64,000 nt of DNA from assembly GCA_040394885.1 (NCBI GenBank), contig JBEBRK010000010.1, positions 41,001 to 105,000 on the forward strand, given 5' to 3'. The position numbers were made by a program, and so were the translations under genes. The DNA comes from Fen-1247 sp040394885. GTDB lineage: Bacteria; Gemmatimonadota; Gemmatimonadetes; Gemmatimonadales; Gemmatimonadaceae. Shown piece after piece: positions 34,967 to 43,016 of the stretch (the first letter of the stretch is position 1; every line of letters starts with the position of its first letter). The notes beneath the pieces are model-generated. The model searched no databases. It worked only from the letters and a program-made list of their open reading frames with translations, and was not told the DNA's origin.

Positions 34967-36361
34967 ATGTATTTTCTGCAAACTGAAGTGGTTCAGGCTG
35001 CAACTGCTGTGGCTGATCCTGCATTAACGGGCGGTATTTCGAGCTCGTTTATCTGGTTGGCTGCAACAGCGGGAGCTATATCGCTACTTACACCATGTGT
35101 GTTTCCTATGGTGCCGATCACCGTTTCATACTTTACGCAACACTCTGGAACAGATCGATCGCACTCGCTAAGAAACGCGTTGATATTTGCGCTCGGCATA
35201 ATTGCTACATTTACAGCTCTTGGGTTGGCGCTGGCGGTTTTCCTTGGCGCTACCGGAATCAATCAGTTTGCAGCAAATCCGTGGGTTAACCTTTTTATAA
35301 CGGCCATCTTTTTAGGGTTTGCATTTAACCTGTTGGGAGCGTACGAAATTCAGGTTTCGCCAACGCTCGTCAACAAGCTGGACGGTTTTACGCGAAATGG
35401 TGCATCTTCGGGGACAGTTGGTGCCCTGTTGATGGGCCTCATGTTTACGCTTACAAGCTTTACCTGTACAGCGCCATTTGTAGGTACAATCCTGGTAACA
35501 GCCTCGCAGGGTGAATGGAAACAGCCAGTAGTTGGAATGCTTGCATATTCGACTATCTTCGCGCTTCCGTTCTTTATTCTGGCGGTAGTTCCTCAGTTGA
35601 TGTCGAAGTTGCCCAAGAGCGGTGGTTGGTTAAACAACGTTAAGGTTGTGATGGGCTTCGTTGAGATTGCTGCAGCTATGAAGTTTATCTCCAACGTCGA
35701 TCTCGTCTGGAAGTGGAATATCTTTACACACGACGTTGTGCTTGCAAGTTGGGTAGCAATAGCAGTAATTATTGCAGTTTATCTTCTTGGCAAATTCACT
35801 CTTTCACACGATACTCCAATTTTGCCTGGTACACCTTTAGGTGCTGGCAGAGCAGTGGGATCTGCGCTCTTTCTTGGGTTGGCGCTGTGGCTGTCTACAG
35901 GCCTCTTAGGAAAACCGCTTGGGACACTTCAGTCGTTTCTGCCACCTAACGATGCTGCGGCGGCTGGTATTGCTACCAAGGCGAGTGGTGAAGTCAAATT
36001 GGCCTGGAATGTAAATGACCTTCCTGGTGCATTAGCTATTGCACAGAGTGAAAACAAACGTGTGTTTGTTGACTATACAGGTTATACCTGTACAAACTGC
36101 CGCTGGATGGAATCAAACATGTTCAACCGTCCAGAAGTAAAAGTGGAGTTGAGCAAGTTTGTGCTAGCTAAGCTGTATACAGATGGTGACGGTGAAATTT
36201 ACGAACTTCAGCAGGCGCAGCAGGAAGAGAAGTATGGAACGGTTGCACTGCCTTTATATGCCATTGTCAATCCTGATGGCAGCGCCGTAGTGACGTTCGC
36301 TGGAATGACGAGAAGCACGGAAGAGTTTGTGACGTTTTTAACAAAAGGTCAGGTTAACTAG
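34967..36361 (+). CDS. dsbD: DsbD membrane and thioredoxin-like domains (beta-gamma)
   Basis: A 464-residue protein with eight membrane helices and a C-terminal thioredoxin-like domain. The membrane cysteines are Cys44 in LLTPCVFPMVPITVSYF and the Cys in SFTCTAPFVGTIL; the periplasmic domain has CTNC (Cys375, Cys378) in DYTGYTCTNCRWME. It carries reducing power from cytoplasmic thioredoxin across the membrane to the periplasm, supporting disulfide isomerisation or cytochrome maturation. The N-terminal alpha domain is supplied by the gene just upstream, so the enzyme is a two-gene DsbD. Confidence 0.92.
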   Translation: MYFLQTEVVQAATAVADPALTGGISSSFIWLAATAGAISLLTPCVFPMVPITVSYFTQHSGTDRSHSLRNALIFALGIIATFTALGLALAVFLGATGINQFAANPWVNLFITAIFLGFAFNLLGAYEIQVSPTLVNKLDGFTRNGASSGTVGALLMGLMFTLTSFTCTAPFVGTILVTASQGEWKQPVVGMLAYSTIFALPFFILAVVPQLMSKLPKSGGWLNNVKVVMGFVEIAAAMKFISNVDLVWKWNIFTHDVVLASWVAIAVIIAVYLLGKFTLSHDTPILPGTPLGAGRAVGSALFLGLALWLSTGLLGKPLGTLQSFLPPNDAAAAGIATKASGEVKLAWNVNDLPGALAIAQSENKRVFVDYTGYTCTNCRWMESNMFNRPEVKVELSKFVLAKLYTDGDGEIYELQQAQQEEKYGTVALPLYAIVNPDGSAVVTFAGMTRSTEEFVTFLTKGQVN

Positions 36362-36379
36362 ATAGTGCTTTCTGTTACA

Positions 36380-36406
36380 CTCTACTAGATTGTACTAACA
36401 GTAGAG
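36380..36406 (+). terminator. Hairpin after dsbD
   Basis: Seven-base arms CTCTACT and AGTAGAG, widened by TGT-A/T-ACA pairs, start 19 bases after the dsbD stop. No T tract follows, so termination would be weak. Confidence 0.4.
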
Positions 36407-36499
36407 TTACAGTATTGTTGCAAGCGTCAGTGCAGTTCCATGTAGTTCCGTGGTAGCCCCCCAACGATCTCTTGATCTTTTCTATATAGATAAATCTTG

Positions 36500-36612
36500 T
36501 TCGCATCCCATAATTTTTATGGCTTTGATGCGAAGGGCACCTCCCGCCGTTGCCGTCGATTGACGGACGGAAAGTGAGGTACCAGTCTAATAACTGGAGA
36601 AGGTGTTTCGCA
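36500..36612 (+). promoter_or_regulatory. Candidate structured leader with alternative stems
   Basis: The leader ahead of the gene at 36614 holds several nested pairings. TTCGCATC (36500-36507) pairs with GATGCGAA (36527-36534) around an inner CCATAA/TTATGG stem. TGCGAA of that same arm can instead pair with TTCGCA (36607-36612), and CACC (36538-36541) with GGTG (36602-36605), which covers the AAGG ribosome binding site. Inside are a two-part hairpin (36547-36550 and 36553-36557 with 36562-36570) and the hairpin CCAGT/ACTGG (36582-36597). ACCTC (36539-36543) can also pair with GAGGT (36576-36580), which competes with the CACC/GGTG pairing. I recognise no known riboswitch class. Confidence 0.5.
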
Positions 36613-36613
36613 T

Positions 36614-37453
36614 ATGGTACTCCAGACGTTGTTCGCGCTGTCCTCGCTCTCACTCGGAACTGTCGGTGGAGGTTTTGACTCACCGCATGATCCAACGGGC
36701 TACTTTGGCCTGCCTGCCATCCAACCCATTTTCATACACAGCGACGACAGGTCGCTGCCAGCTGAAGCGTTTGTAGTGGCGCCAGATATGACCGCAATGA
36801 GATATCCTGGTGCGGTCATTATTGCGACTACTAAGACACGTGACAGAGCTTTTCGTTTAGGCGGGCGTATGGCCGAGATTGGTGTTACGGTCATTATGTA
36901 CATCCAGGAAGACTACGGTACGCACCGACTGAGAGTCTACGATGCTCAAATGGCGCTGGATTCAATTCGTCGTCGTAGTGACGTACGTCCAGATGAAGTT
37001 GGAGTCATCGCATTTGATGAAGCCGCCAGTGTTGTCCCAGATCTGGCAGGTGATTCCACTCTTACCTTTGCAATTGTTGCCACCTCCAAAGAGCCAATCT
37101 CCAGTCTGGCCAAGCAGTATAACAAGGCTCGGGCTGCCACGCTGGTTGTGCATGGTTTTGAGGAGTTAGAGGCCCGTCGTGTGGCGATGACGACTTCAGT
37201 AACTACCGGAGTCGATTTCCCAACGCTTTATGTCACAGCTCCTACAGTCAGCATGAAGAGCTTTGATGAAACAACTGTAAATAAGATATATCAGCCACAT
37301 CTGGCCCCGAATATCACAGTATGGCCTGTCCCGAGAGAGCAGTTGGCTGGGATAGGTGACGCCCAATCTTCTCTGGGGACCAGAGTTGCAGGTTGGGTAA
37401 AAGAGCAGGTCCATGCACGGCCGAACCAGACTCAACTCTCAGGTTGGCCATAA
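36614..37453 (+). CDS. Degenerate alpha/beta-hydrolase-like exported protein
   Basis: A 279-residue protein with a short hydrophobic N terminus. The fold resembles dienelactone-hydrolase-type alpha/beta hydrolases: central strand GAVIIATTKTRDRAFRLGGRMAEIGVTVIMYI, helix DAQMALDSIRRRSDVRP, then the nucleophile elbow region VGVIAFDEAAS. Where active enzymes have Gly-x-Ser-x-Gly this one has AFDEA, so the serine is replaced by Asp, and no clear catalytic His is seen at the end. It may be a non-catalytic binding protein. It has a GGAGAAGG ribosome binding site that lies in a structured leader. The M1 peptidase gene follows 49 bases later. Confidence 0.6.
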   Translation: MVLQTLFALSSLSLGTVGGGFDSPHDPTGYFGLPAIQPIFIHSDDRSLPAEAFVVAPDMTAMRYPGAVIIATTKTRDRAFRLGGRMAEIGVTVIMYIQEDYGTHRLRVYDAQMALDSIRRRSDVRPDEVGVIAFDEAASVVPDLAGDSTLTFAIVATSKEPISSLAKQYNKARAATLVVHGFEELEARRVAMTTSVTTGVDFPTLYVTAPTVSMKSFDETTVNKIYQPHLAPNITVWPVPREQLAGIGDAQSSLGTRVAGWVKEQVHARPNQTQLSGWP

Positions 37454-37502
37454 AATTCCTGCTGGCAGCTCGTATTCAGAACTTAAAATCTTTTCTCATT
37501 AC

Positions 37503-39455
37503 ATGGTTTCAATAAAAAACGCGGCTAGTGCAGCACTCTGCACAGCCGCTGCTGTATTTTGCGCCTCTCAATTGTCTGCTCAGTCGTCTAGTGTGGGCGA
37601 TACTTCCATTTTCGCTCCACTGTCTCTCCCGACACCGAACATATATCGTAATGGGAACGGCGCTCCTGGACCTAAATACTGGCAAAATAAAGTAGACTAT
37701 AGTATTCGCGCCGAGCTGGATACGTCAACAAAAAAGCTGACAGGCTCGTTGCTGATGACATATTTCAACAATTCGCCAGATACACTCGACTTTCTCTGGA
37801 TTCATCTGGAACAGAATGCATTCAGAGCCAACTCGCTTAATTCCTTGGTATTTCCATCAGAAAGCAGATTTGGTGCACGAGAGTTTGATGGTGGATACAA
37901 GTTTACGAAGATAGCACAGGTTATCAGTTCAAAAAGAGTGGAGATCAAGCTTTTTGATAACGGTACCATTGGTCGTTTAGATCTTGCTCAGCCAGTAGCT
38001 CCTGGTGCGAGCGTTGTTGTGGAGCTTCACTATAATTTCCTGGTTCCTGACCATGGAGCTGACAGAATGGGCCGGGACGGCTCGTTGTATCAGATTGCTC
38101 AGTGGTTTCCTAAAGCAGCCATGTATGACGATGTCAAAGGTTGGAATATTGATCAATACTTAGGGCAGGGAGAGTTTTATCTCAACACAGGAGACTACAA
38201 TCTGGAAGTAGTAGTCCCGGCAGGGTTTGTAGTTGGAGCAACTGGCGTTTTGCAAAATCCAAAGGATGTTCTTCCAGCCGCTCAGGTTAGTCGTCTGGCG
38301 CTTGCTGCAAAATCCGATACTGCGATTCGTATTATTACGGCGGCCGAGTTAGCCAGTGGCGTTGCCAGGCCCAAGTCTCCAGCCATGCTAACATGGAAGT
38401 TCATTGCAAAAAACGTCCGTGACGTGGCATGGGTTGCTTCACCAAACTATCAGTGGGATGCATCAAGCTGGAACGGTATAATGATGCACGCTTTCTACCG
38501 CCCTGAGTCTGCAGCTATCTGGGAAGATGCAGCAGATCAGACCCGCGAATCCATTATGGAGTATTCGCAAAAGTGGCTTATGTATCCATATCCTCAGGCT
38601 ACTTCTGTCGAAGGGCCAGTGTTTGGTATGGAATACCCAATGCTGGCGATGCAGCAGGGCGGCGCCAGCAAATCTGAGTTGTATGAAGTGTTAACTCATG
38701 AAGTTGGCCACAACTGGTATCCGATGATTGTTGGTAACAACGAACGTCGTTATGCCTGGATGGACGAAGGGTTTAATACATTTATCAACACATACGCAGA
38801 AGCAAAGCGCTTTCCTCAGGACGGATCTGTCGAAGCAAGATTCCGTAAACAGAAACAGTATGTTGAGCGCTTTCAGCAGATGGGTGTCGATGACGCAGTT
38901 AACACTCCGCCAGACAGGATCGATCCCAGAAAGCTTGCCGTTGCAGCGTATTATAAACCGTCTGCTGCGTTGCAGATTCTCCGCGATGAAGTGTTAGGCC
39001 CCGATGTCTTTGATAACGCATTTAAGGTTTACACTAAGCGCTGGGCATTCAAACATCCAACTCCGTCAGACTTTTTCCGGACTATGGAAAATGTCTCCGG
39101 TACTAACCTGGATTGGTTCTGGCGCGGATGGTTTTTAGAGAACTCCCACTTTGATCAGAGAGTGGACTCTGTTAAAACCGCAACTAACAGCGATGGAACT
39201 ACATTCGTTGGTGTTTTTTATGGTAACGCAGAACGTGGTGTTTTACCCTTATTGGTTCGTTTAACGTTCAGCGATGGCAGCTTTGAAGAGCATGCTTATC
39301 CTGCTGAAGTCTGGAGTACGAATAGCAGACAGTATATTCGTACTTATCGATTTAATGGAAAGAGTCTATCCAAAGTTGAGATAGACCCTGATGTAAGATT
39401 AGTTGATAAGAACCGCAAGAATAATGTCTGGGTGACGCCTGGTACTAACGAGTAA
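37503..39455 (+). CDS. Secreted M1-family metallopeptidase
   Basis: A 650-residue zinc aminopeptidase-like protein with a signal peptide ending near SAQ (residue 25). The zinc site is HEVGH (399-403) plus Glu422 in the 18-residue spacing of family M1, in LTHEVGHNWYPMIVGNNERRYAWMDEGFNTF. The substrate-binding GMEYPML segment stands for the GAMEN motif. The N-terminal half is the beta saddle domain. It trims peptides in the periplasm or outside. An upstream ATG exists, but the start at the signal peptide is more convincing. It ends in a strong shared terminator. Confidence 0.9.
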   Translation: MVSIKNAASAALCTAAAVFCASQLSAQSSSVGDTSIFAPLSLPTPNIYRNGNGAPGPKYWQNKVDYSIRAELDTSTKKLTGSLLMTYFNNSPDTLDFLWIHLEQNAFRANSLNSLVFPSESRFGAREFDGGYKFTKIAQVISSKRVEIKLFDNGTIGRLDLAQPVAPGASVVVELHYNFLVPDHGADRMGRDGSLYQIAQWFPKAAMYDDVKGWNIDQYLGQGEFYLNTGDYNLEVVVPAGFVVGATGVLQNPKDVLPAAQVSRLALAAKSDTAIRIITAAELASGVARPKSPAMLTWKFIAKNVRDVAWVASPNYQWDASSWNGIMMHAFYRPESAAIWEDAADQTRESIMEYSQKWLMYPYPQATSVEGPVFGMEYPMLAMQQGGASKSELYEVLTHEVGHNWYPMIVGNNERRYAWMDEGFNTFINTYAEAKRFPQDGSVEARFRKQKQYVERFQQMGVDDAVNTPPDRIDPRKLAVAAYYKPSAALQILRDEVLGPDVFDNAFKVYTKRWAFKHPTPSDFFRTMENVSGTNLDWFWRGWFLENSHFDQRVDSVKTATNSDGTTFVGVFYGNAERGVLPLLVRLTFSDGSFEEHAYPAEVWSTNSRQYIRTYRFNGKSLSKVEIDPDVRLVDKNRKNNVWVTPGTNE

Positions 39456-39473
39456 GCATACTTATCTGTAAAT

Positions 39474-39518
39474 GAGAAGGCTGCGACTTGACCGTTAAGG
39501 TCAGGTTGCAGCCTTCTC
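39474..39518. terminator. Bidirectional terminator between convergent genes
   Basis: Arms GAGAAGGCTGC and GCAGCCTTCTC pair over 11 bases and the stem continues with TGACC/GGTCA. It ends the M1 peptidase transcript, and the stop codon of the opposite small gene (39501) lies inside it. Confidence 0.75.
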
Positions 39519-39833
39519 TGCATCATCCGGGCGTTTAGGCCTTATTGCATCACGCACTATGTTGACGCGTTCCCTCCACCAGCCAAAGTCGTGTCTGGCA
39601 CCTACTTCAAGTGCCTGTTCAATCTCATTGATTGCCATCAGTGCAGGTGAAGCAATAAACAGCGGAGGAGGTCTTCTTACTGGTGGTTCGTTCTGTTCAA
39701 CTTCATAGTCGGGATCGTCAGGATTGGCGGTCCCTTCGTCTTTTGCATCAACCGGAGCTGGTAAAAGTTTAAGCTGAGATACAGGCGTGCCAATCTCAAT
39801 TGGTGAAATGATGGGGATGTGCATCATTAACAT
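39501..39833 (-). CDS. Hypothetical protein
   Basis: A 110-residue protein of no family I recognise. The N-terminal half is Pro-rich and acidic (VDAKDEGTANPDDPDYEVEQ, then PPVRRPPPLF). The C-terminal half is a likely helix with MAINEIEQALEVGARHDFGWWRERVNIVRDAI. There is no signal peptide. It overlaps the end of the membrane protein gene upstream by seven bases, so it is probably co-expressed with it as the last gene of the queE-side operon. It is supported as a gene by that overlap and by its stop in a terminator. Confidence 0.6.
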   Translation of the reverse strand: MLMMHIPIISPIEIGTPVSQLKLLPAPVDAKDEGTANPDDPDYEVEQNEPPVRRPPPLFIASPALMAINEIEQALEVGARHDFGWWRERVNIVRDAIRPKRPDDAEKAAT

Positions 39834-40357
39834 TTCACGTCTCCTCCAAGTTTAAGATAAAACGCAATGCCTGCAGCGGCCTGAAAAAGTATCAGGCTAA
39901 GCAGGATGGCGTATGTAAATATCGAATTTCGGCGTTCCTTAGGTAGAGTATACCTGTACAGTAGCCAGCCTATAAGTATAGTAGCACCTTCAAGTACTGC
40001 GTCTACCACAGGATCCTTATACAGCCCTAACCCAATGATTGGCCCGCCGGTCCAGGTCGGCTTAATGCCGGTCAGAAGATCGAGTGCATAGTGAGAGACT
40101 GTAGTGAGTGCTATAACTAACGCACCAACCCAATCCCGCGAAGCCAACAGATAGACAGTGCCTAACACGCCTATAGATACAGCAATGCTAAAAAAACCAT
40201 GTGAATGGAGCCCAGCCACACCCCGTGATCCTCCGGTGGCGCAGATCCCTACATCAACCCAATCAGGGAGTTGGGCTGCAACAAGAAGCAGCCAGAGTGG
40301 AACTGACCTGCGTAGAGACGAAACTCCAAGTGCAAACCCTAAATGTCCGGCGTACAC
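39827..40357 (-). CDS. DUF457-like membrane metal-dependent hydrolase
   Basis: A 176-residue membrane protein with four to five hydrophobic helices. The family pattern of His and Asp residues is visible: HLGFALG at the start, QLPDWVD near residue 35, GLHSHGFF near 55, and TVSHYALDLLTG near 90. These match the YdjM/DUF457 group of predicted membrane metal-dependent hydrolases, whose substrate is not known. The GTG start is three bases after the stop of a small open frame. The small Pro-rich gene downstream overlaps its end. Confidence 0.75.
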   Translation of the reverse strand: MYAGHLGFALGVSSLRRSVPLWLLLVAAQLPDWVDVGICATGGSRGVAGLHSHGFFSIAVSIGVLGTVYLLASRDWVGALVIALTTVSHYALDLLTGIKPTWTGGPIIGLGLYKDPVVDAVLEGATILIGWLLYRYTLPKERRNSIFTYAILLSLILFQAAAGIAFYLKLGGDVKC

Positions 40358-40360
40358 TGG

Positions 40361-40531
40361 TTACTTTCTCGCTGCGAAATCGCAGATAATAATTGCAAAC
40401 AAGGGTCCTGACAGTGCCAACATCAGCTTCACCCAGGGCGGAAAGGCCGAGAAAATTTCTAACACTATTTTGTGGAGCCGGAGGGTGAGTCGCAGTTCGT
40501 CGAGGATGGCTGGCAGTTCCTCATGGATGGA
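40361..40531 (-). pseudogene. Small membrane-protein reading frame lacking a proper start
   Basis: Between queE and the DUF457 gene is an open frame of 56 codons reading EELPAILDELRLTLRLHKIV, then LEIFSAFPPWVKLMLALSGP, then LFAIIICDFAARK: an amphipathic helix followed by one membrane helix. It ends three bases before the GTG of the next gene, which is operon-like spacing. Its 5' side runs into TGA at 40532-40534 with no ATG, GTG or TTG in frame after it except an internal GTG. An ATGA start over the queE stop opens a different frame. So it is either a gene broken by a frameshift or stop, or one using an unusual start. Confidence 0.4.
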
Positions 40532-40541
40532 TCACAGTTCG

Positions 40542-41171
40542 TCATCGAATCCCAACAACCTTGTGCATCTGAACCGAGATACGCCATTTCGGGTTTTTGA
40601 GACAGTAGTCGATAGTTAGCTGGATGTTTCGATCAATCTCAGGCCCATCCATAGGCTGAAGATAGAAGTGCTCGAATTCCAGATTTTCAAACCTGTCCGG
40701 TGTCGCATCCGATTGAGGGAAGACCAGTTTGAGCTCATTTCCGGAACGCTGTACGAGAGGGGCATCTGCTTTAGGGCTTACGCATATCCAGTCCAGCGAA
40801 GAAGGTGCCTGTTGAGTCCCGTTTGTTTCAACCGCCACTTCAAACCCACGGGCGTGAAGGGCTGCTATTGCCTCTTCATCCAGTTGGAGTAGTGGTTCGC
40901 CGCCTGTGCAGACCACCATCTTTTTCTCATTCTGCCCGGTCCATGCAGCATCAACTGCGGCAGCAAGCTCTTCAGCGGTTTTGAACTTTCCGCCATCTGG
41001 CCCAACACCAACAAAATCAGTATCGCAGAACGTACACGTTGCCTTATGGCGATCTTCTTCGCGGCCAGTCCACAGGTTGCAGCCAGAAAAACGACAGAAT
41101 ACCGCCGCACGACCAGCATTTGCACCCTCGCCCTGCAGGGTGTAAAAAATCTCCTTAACTGTGTAGCTCAT
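40542..41171 (-). CDS. queE: 7-carboxy-7-deazaguanine synthase
   Basis: A 209-residue radical SAM enzyme of the queuosine pathway, making 7-carboxy-7-deazaguanine from carboxy-tetrahydropterin. The start YTVKEIFYTLQGEGANAGR is typical, and the cluster motif is the QueE form CX14CX2C, with Cys in GCNLWTG and CTFCDTDF. The acceptor-binding VCTGGEPLLQLD follows. queC lies 135 bases upstream on the same strand. queD and queF are not in the window. The product feeds queC. Confidence 0.93.
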   Translation of the reverse strand: MSYTVKEIFYTLQGEGANAGRAAVFCRFSGCNLWTGREEDRHKATCTFCDTDFVGVGPDGGKFKTAEELAAAVDAAWTGQNEKKMVVCTGGEPLLQLDEEAIAALHARGFEVAVETNGTQQAPSSLDWICVSPKADAPLVQRSGNELKLVFPQSDATPDRFENLEFEHFYLQPMDGPEIDRNIQLTIDYCLKNPKWRISVQMHKVVGIR

Positions 41172-41218
41172 TAATTTGTTATGCCGAATCTGTTGCTTAA
41201 GTTGGTTGCTGATTGTTT

Positions 41219-41233
41219 ATCACTGTCAGTGAT
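41219..41233. promoter_or_regulatory. 15-base inverted repeat in the queC-queE gap
   Basis: Arms ATCACTG and CAGTGAT around a single base lie in the 135-base gap between queC and queE. This could be an operator or a small hairpin; no reading frame fills the gap. Confidence 0.35.
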
Positions 41234-41306
41234 GATAGATGCCGAAGCTAAACTTTTTCAACTGAAGACTGATGTAGGACGCTTTAACTGCCTGCAATAT
41301 GGTGGT

Positions 41307-42044
41307 TTACCGCTGGGAATCCACTGCATATTTAGCCGGATCGCGAATTCCCAACTCCGTAAATCCCTTCAGTCTTAGCTGGCAGGCGTCACAGTGTCCG
41401 CATGCCAGGTCGATACTGTCTTCCCGGCCAGGCACTGGATCGTAACAGCTGATCGTCTGACTATAATCGACTCCCAGGCTGAGGCCCAGGGCGATTATAT
41501 CCTTCTTCGTGAACTGCTGAAATGGCGTTCGAATCCTCAATGGAGTAGTACCTTCTACACCGGCACGTGTAGCTAAGTTTGCCATTGTCTGAAATGATTC
41601 TATGAACTCAGGCCGACAGTCCGGATATCCACTGTAATCGAGGCTGTTAACCCCAATAAAGATGTCGTTCGCCCCAATTACCTCTGCATAAGCCAGTGCG
41701 TAAGAGAGGAATATCGTATTTCGTGCCGGCACATATGTGACCGGGATCTCGCCCTTCTCCACCTTTTCGCCAGAGGATGGGATTGGTCTGTCCTTAGGTA
41801 CTGCGATATCGTTCGACGTCAGCGCCGACCCGCCAAACGTAGAAAGGTCGATGCTGGCAACTTCGTGACGCACCGCTCCGAATCGTCTCGCCGACGCCCT
41901 GGCGGCCTCGATTTCGCTCGTGTGACGCTGTCCGTATCGGAACGAAATCGTATGAACAGCGTATCCTTCGCTAATAGCGAAGGCCAATAAAGTAGTCGAG
42001 TCTAGCCCTCCGCTCAGCAGAAGAACCGCATTTGGTTTTACCAT
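41307..42044 (-). CDS. queC: 7-cyano-7-deazaguanine synthase
   Basis: A 245-residue ATP-dependent amidotransferase-like enzyme converting 7-carboxy- to 7-cyano-7-deazaguanine (preQ0). The PP-loop SGGLDSTTLLAFA is at residues 11-23. The late zinc-binding cysteines are SCYDPVP, then ACGHCDACQLR. It sits upstream of queE on the same strand, so both are likely one unit despite the gap. preQ0 goes on to queuosine in tRNA or, in some bacteria, to 7-deazaguanine marks in DNA. Nothing here decides which. Confidence 0.95.
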   Translation of the reverse strand: MVKPNAVLLLSGGLDSTTLLAFAISEGYAVHTISFRYGQRHTSEIEAARASARRFGAVRHEVASIDLSTFGGSALTSNDIAVPKDRPIPSSGEKVEKGEIPVTYVPARNTIFLSYALAYAEVIGANDIFIGVNSLDYSGYPDCRPEFIESFQTMANLATRAGVEGTTPLRIRTPFQQFTKKDIIALGLSLGVDYSQTISCYDPVPGREDSIDLACGHCDACQLRLKGFTELGIRDPAKYAVDSQR

Positions 42045-42092
42045 TCATATAAAATAAGCCTCGGCGGGAAAAAACATTAACTTTCATGCATT

Positions 42093-43016
42093 ATGAAAAA
42101 GGCGCCATTTACAATTGGGATTATTCAGGACGTGGCCGGTGCTACTCCTGCTGAAACTGTTGAACATCACATATCCAAGGTTCGCGAAGCAGCGGCCAAA
42201 GGAGCGCAGATTATCTGCCTTCAGGAGATGTTCAATTCAGAATATTTCTGTAAGGTCCAGACGGCCGAGCGTTTCGACATCGCCGAGCCAATTCCTGGTC
42301 CTGTTACTAATCGCATGCAGGAAGTGGCGAAGGAGTTGGGTGTTGTTATCATCGTCCCCATCTTCGAGAAAGAAGCTGCCGGCCTGTACCGTAACTCTGC
42401 AGCCGTTATAGATGCTGATGGGGAGATGCTTGGTGTTTACAGAAAGATGCACATCCCGGACGATCCGCTCTTTTTCGAGAAGTACTACTTTGCACCAGGT
42501 GATACACTTCCCAAGTCGGAAGATGAACACCCTGGTGTTGCAGGGTTTCATGTCTGGCGCACCAAATACGCAGATGTTGGAGTTCTTATCTGCTGGGATC
42601 AATGGTACCCCGAAGCTGCGCGTATCACAGCTTTATTAGGCGCTGACATAATTTTTTATCCCACAGCCATAGGTTGGCATCCGGCGGAAAAGGCTGAGTT
42701 TGGCGAAGCTCAGGTCAATGCGTGGCAGACCGCTCAGCGTGCACATGCAATTGCAAACGGTGTGTATGTAGCTGCGCCGAACCGCGTGGGTCATGAAAAA
42801 GAAGCAGGAACTGACGGAATTGAGTTCTTTGGACACTCTTTCATATACGATCCCTTTGGGCGCACACTGGCTGAAGCAGGTACCGAACCAGAGATTTTAA
42901 TTGCGAAGTGCGATCCCGCTCTTATTGAAGAGACTCGTCGTAACTGGCCATTTTTGCGTGATCGTAGAATTGATGCATACGGCCCGATCTTAAATCGGTA
43001 TATCGGTAACAGATGA
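42093..43016 (+). CDS. aguB: N-carbamoylputrescine amidase
   Basis: A 307-residue nitrilase-superfamily enzyme that hydrolyses N-carbamoylputrescine to putrescine, carbon dioxide and ammonia. The catalytic triad is visible: Glu in CLQEMFNSEYFC, Lys in YRKMHIPDDPLFFEKYYF and Cys167 in GVLICWDQWYPEAAR. The AAPNRVGHE and EFFGHSFIYDPFGR segments are characteristic. It overlaps aguA by four bases (ATGA), and the two perform successive steps. No arginine decarboxylase gene is in the window. Confidence 0.94.
   Translation: MKKAPFTIGIIQDVAGATPAETVEHHISKVREAAAKGAQIICLQEMFNSEYFCKVQTAERFDIAEPIPGPVTNRMQEVAKELGVVIIVPIFEKEAAGLYRNSAAVIDADGEMLGVYRKMHIPDDPLFFEKYYFAPGDTLPKSEDEHPGVAGFHVWRTKYADVGVLICWDQWYPEAARITALLGADIIFYPTAIGWHPAEKAEFGEAQVNAWQTAQRAHAIANGVYVAAPNRVGHEKEAGTDGIEFFGHSFIYDPFGRTLAEAGTEPEILIAKCDPALIEETRRNWPFLRDRRIDAYGPILNRYIGNR

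Noticed and set aside
40158..40619. Rightward open frame across the queE/DUF457 junction
   Set aside because: It covers the opposite strand of two well-supported genes and has no recognisable protein features.
41219..41233. Resemblance to a lambda-type operator in the queC-queE gap
   Set aside because: Similarity is limited to ATCAC/GTGAT arms, and there is no phage context or CI-like regulator. Kept only as a generic inverted repeat.
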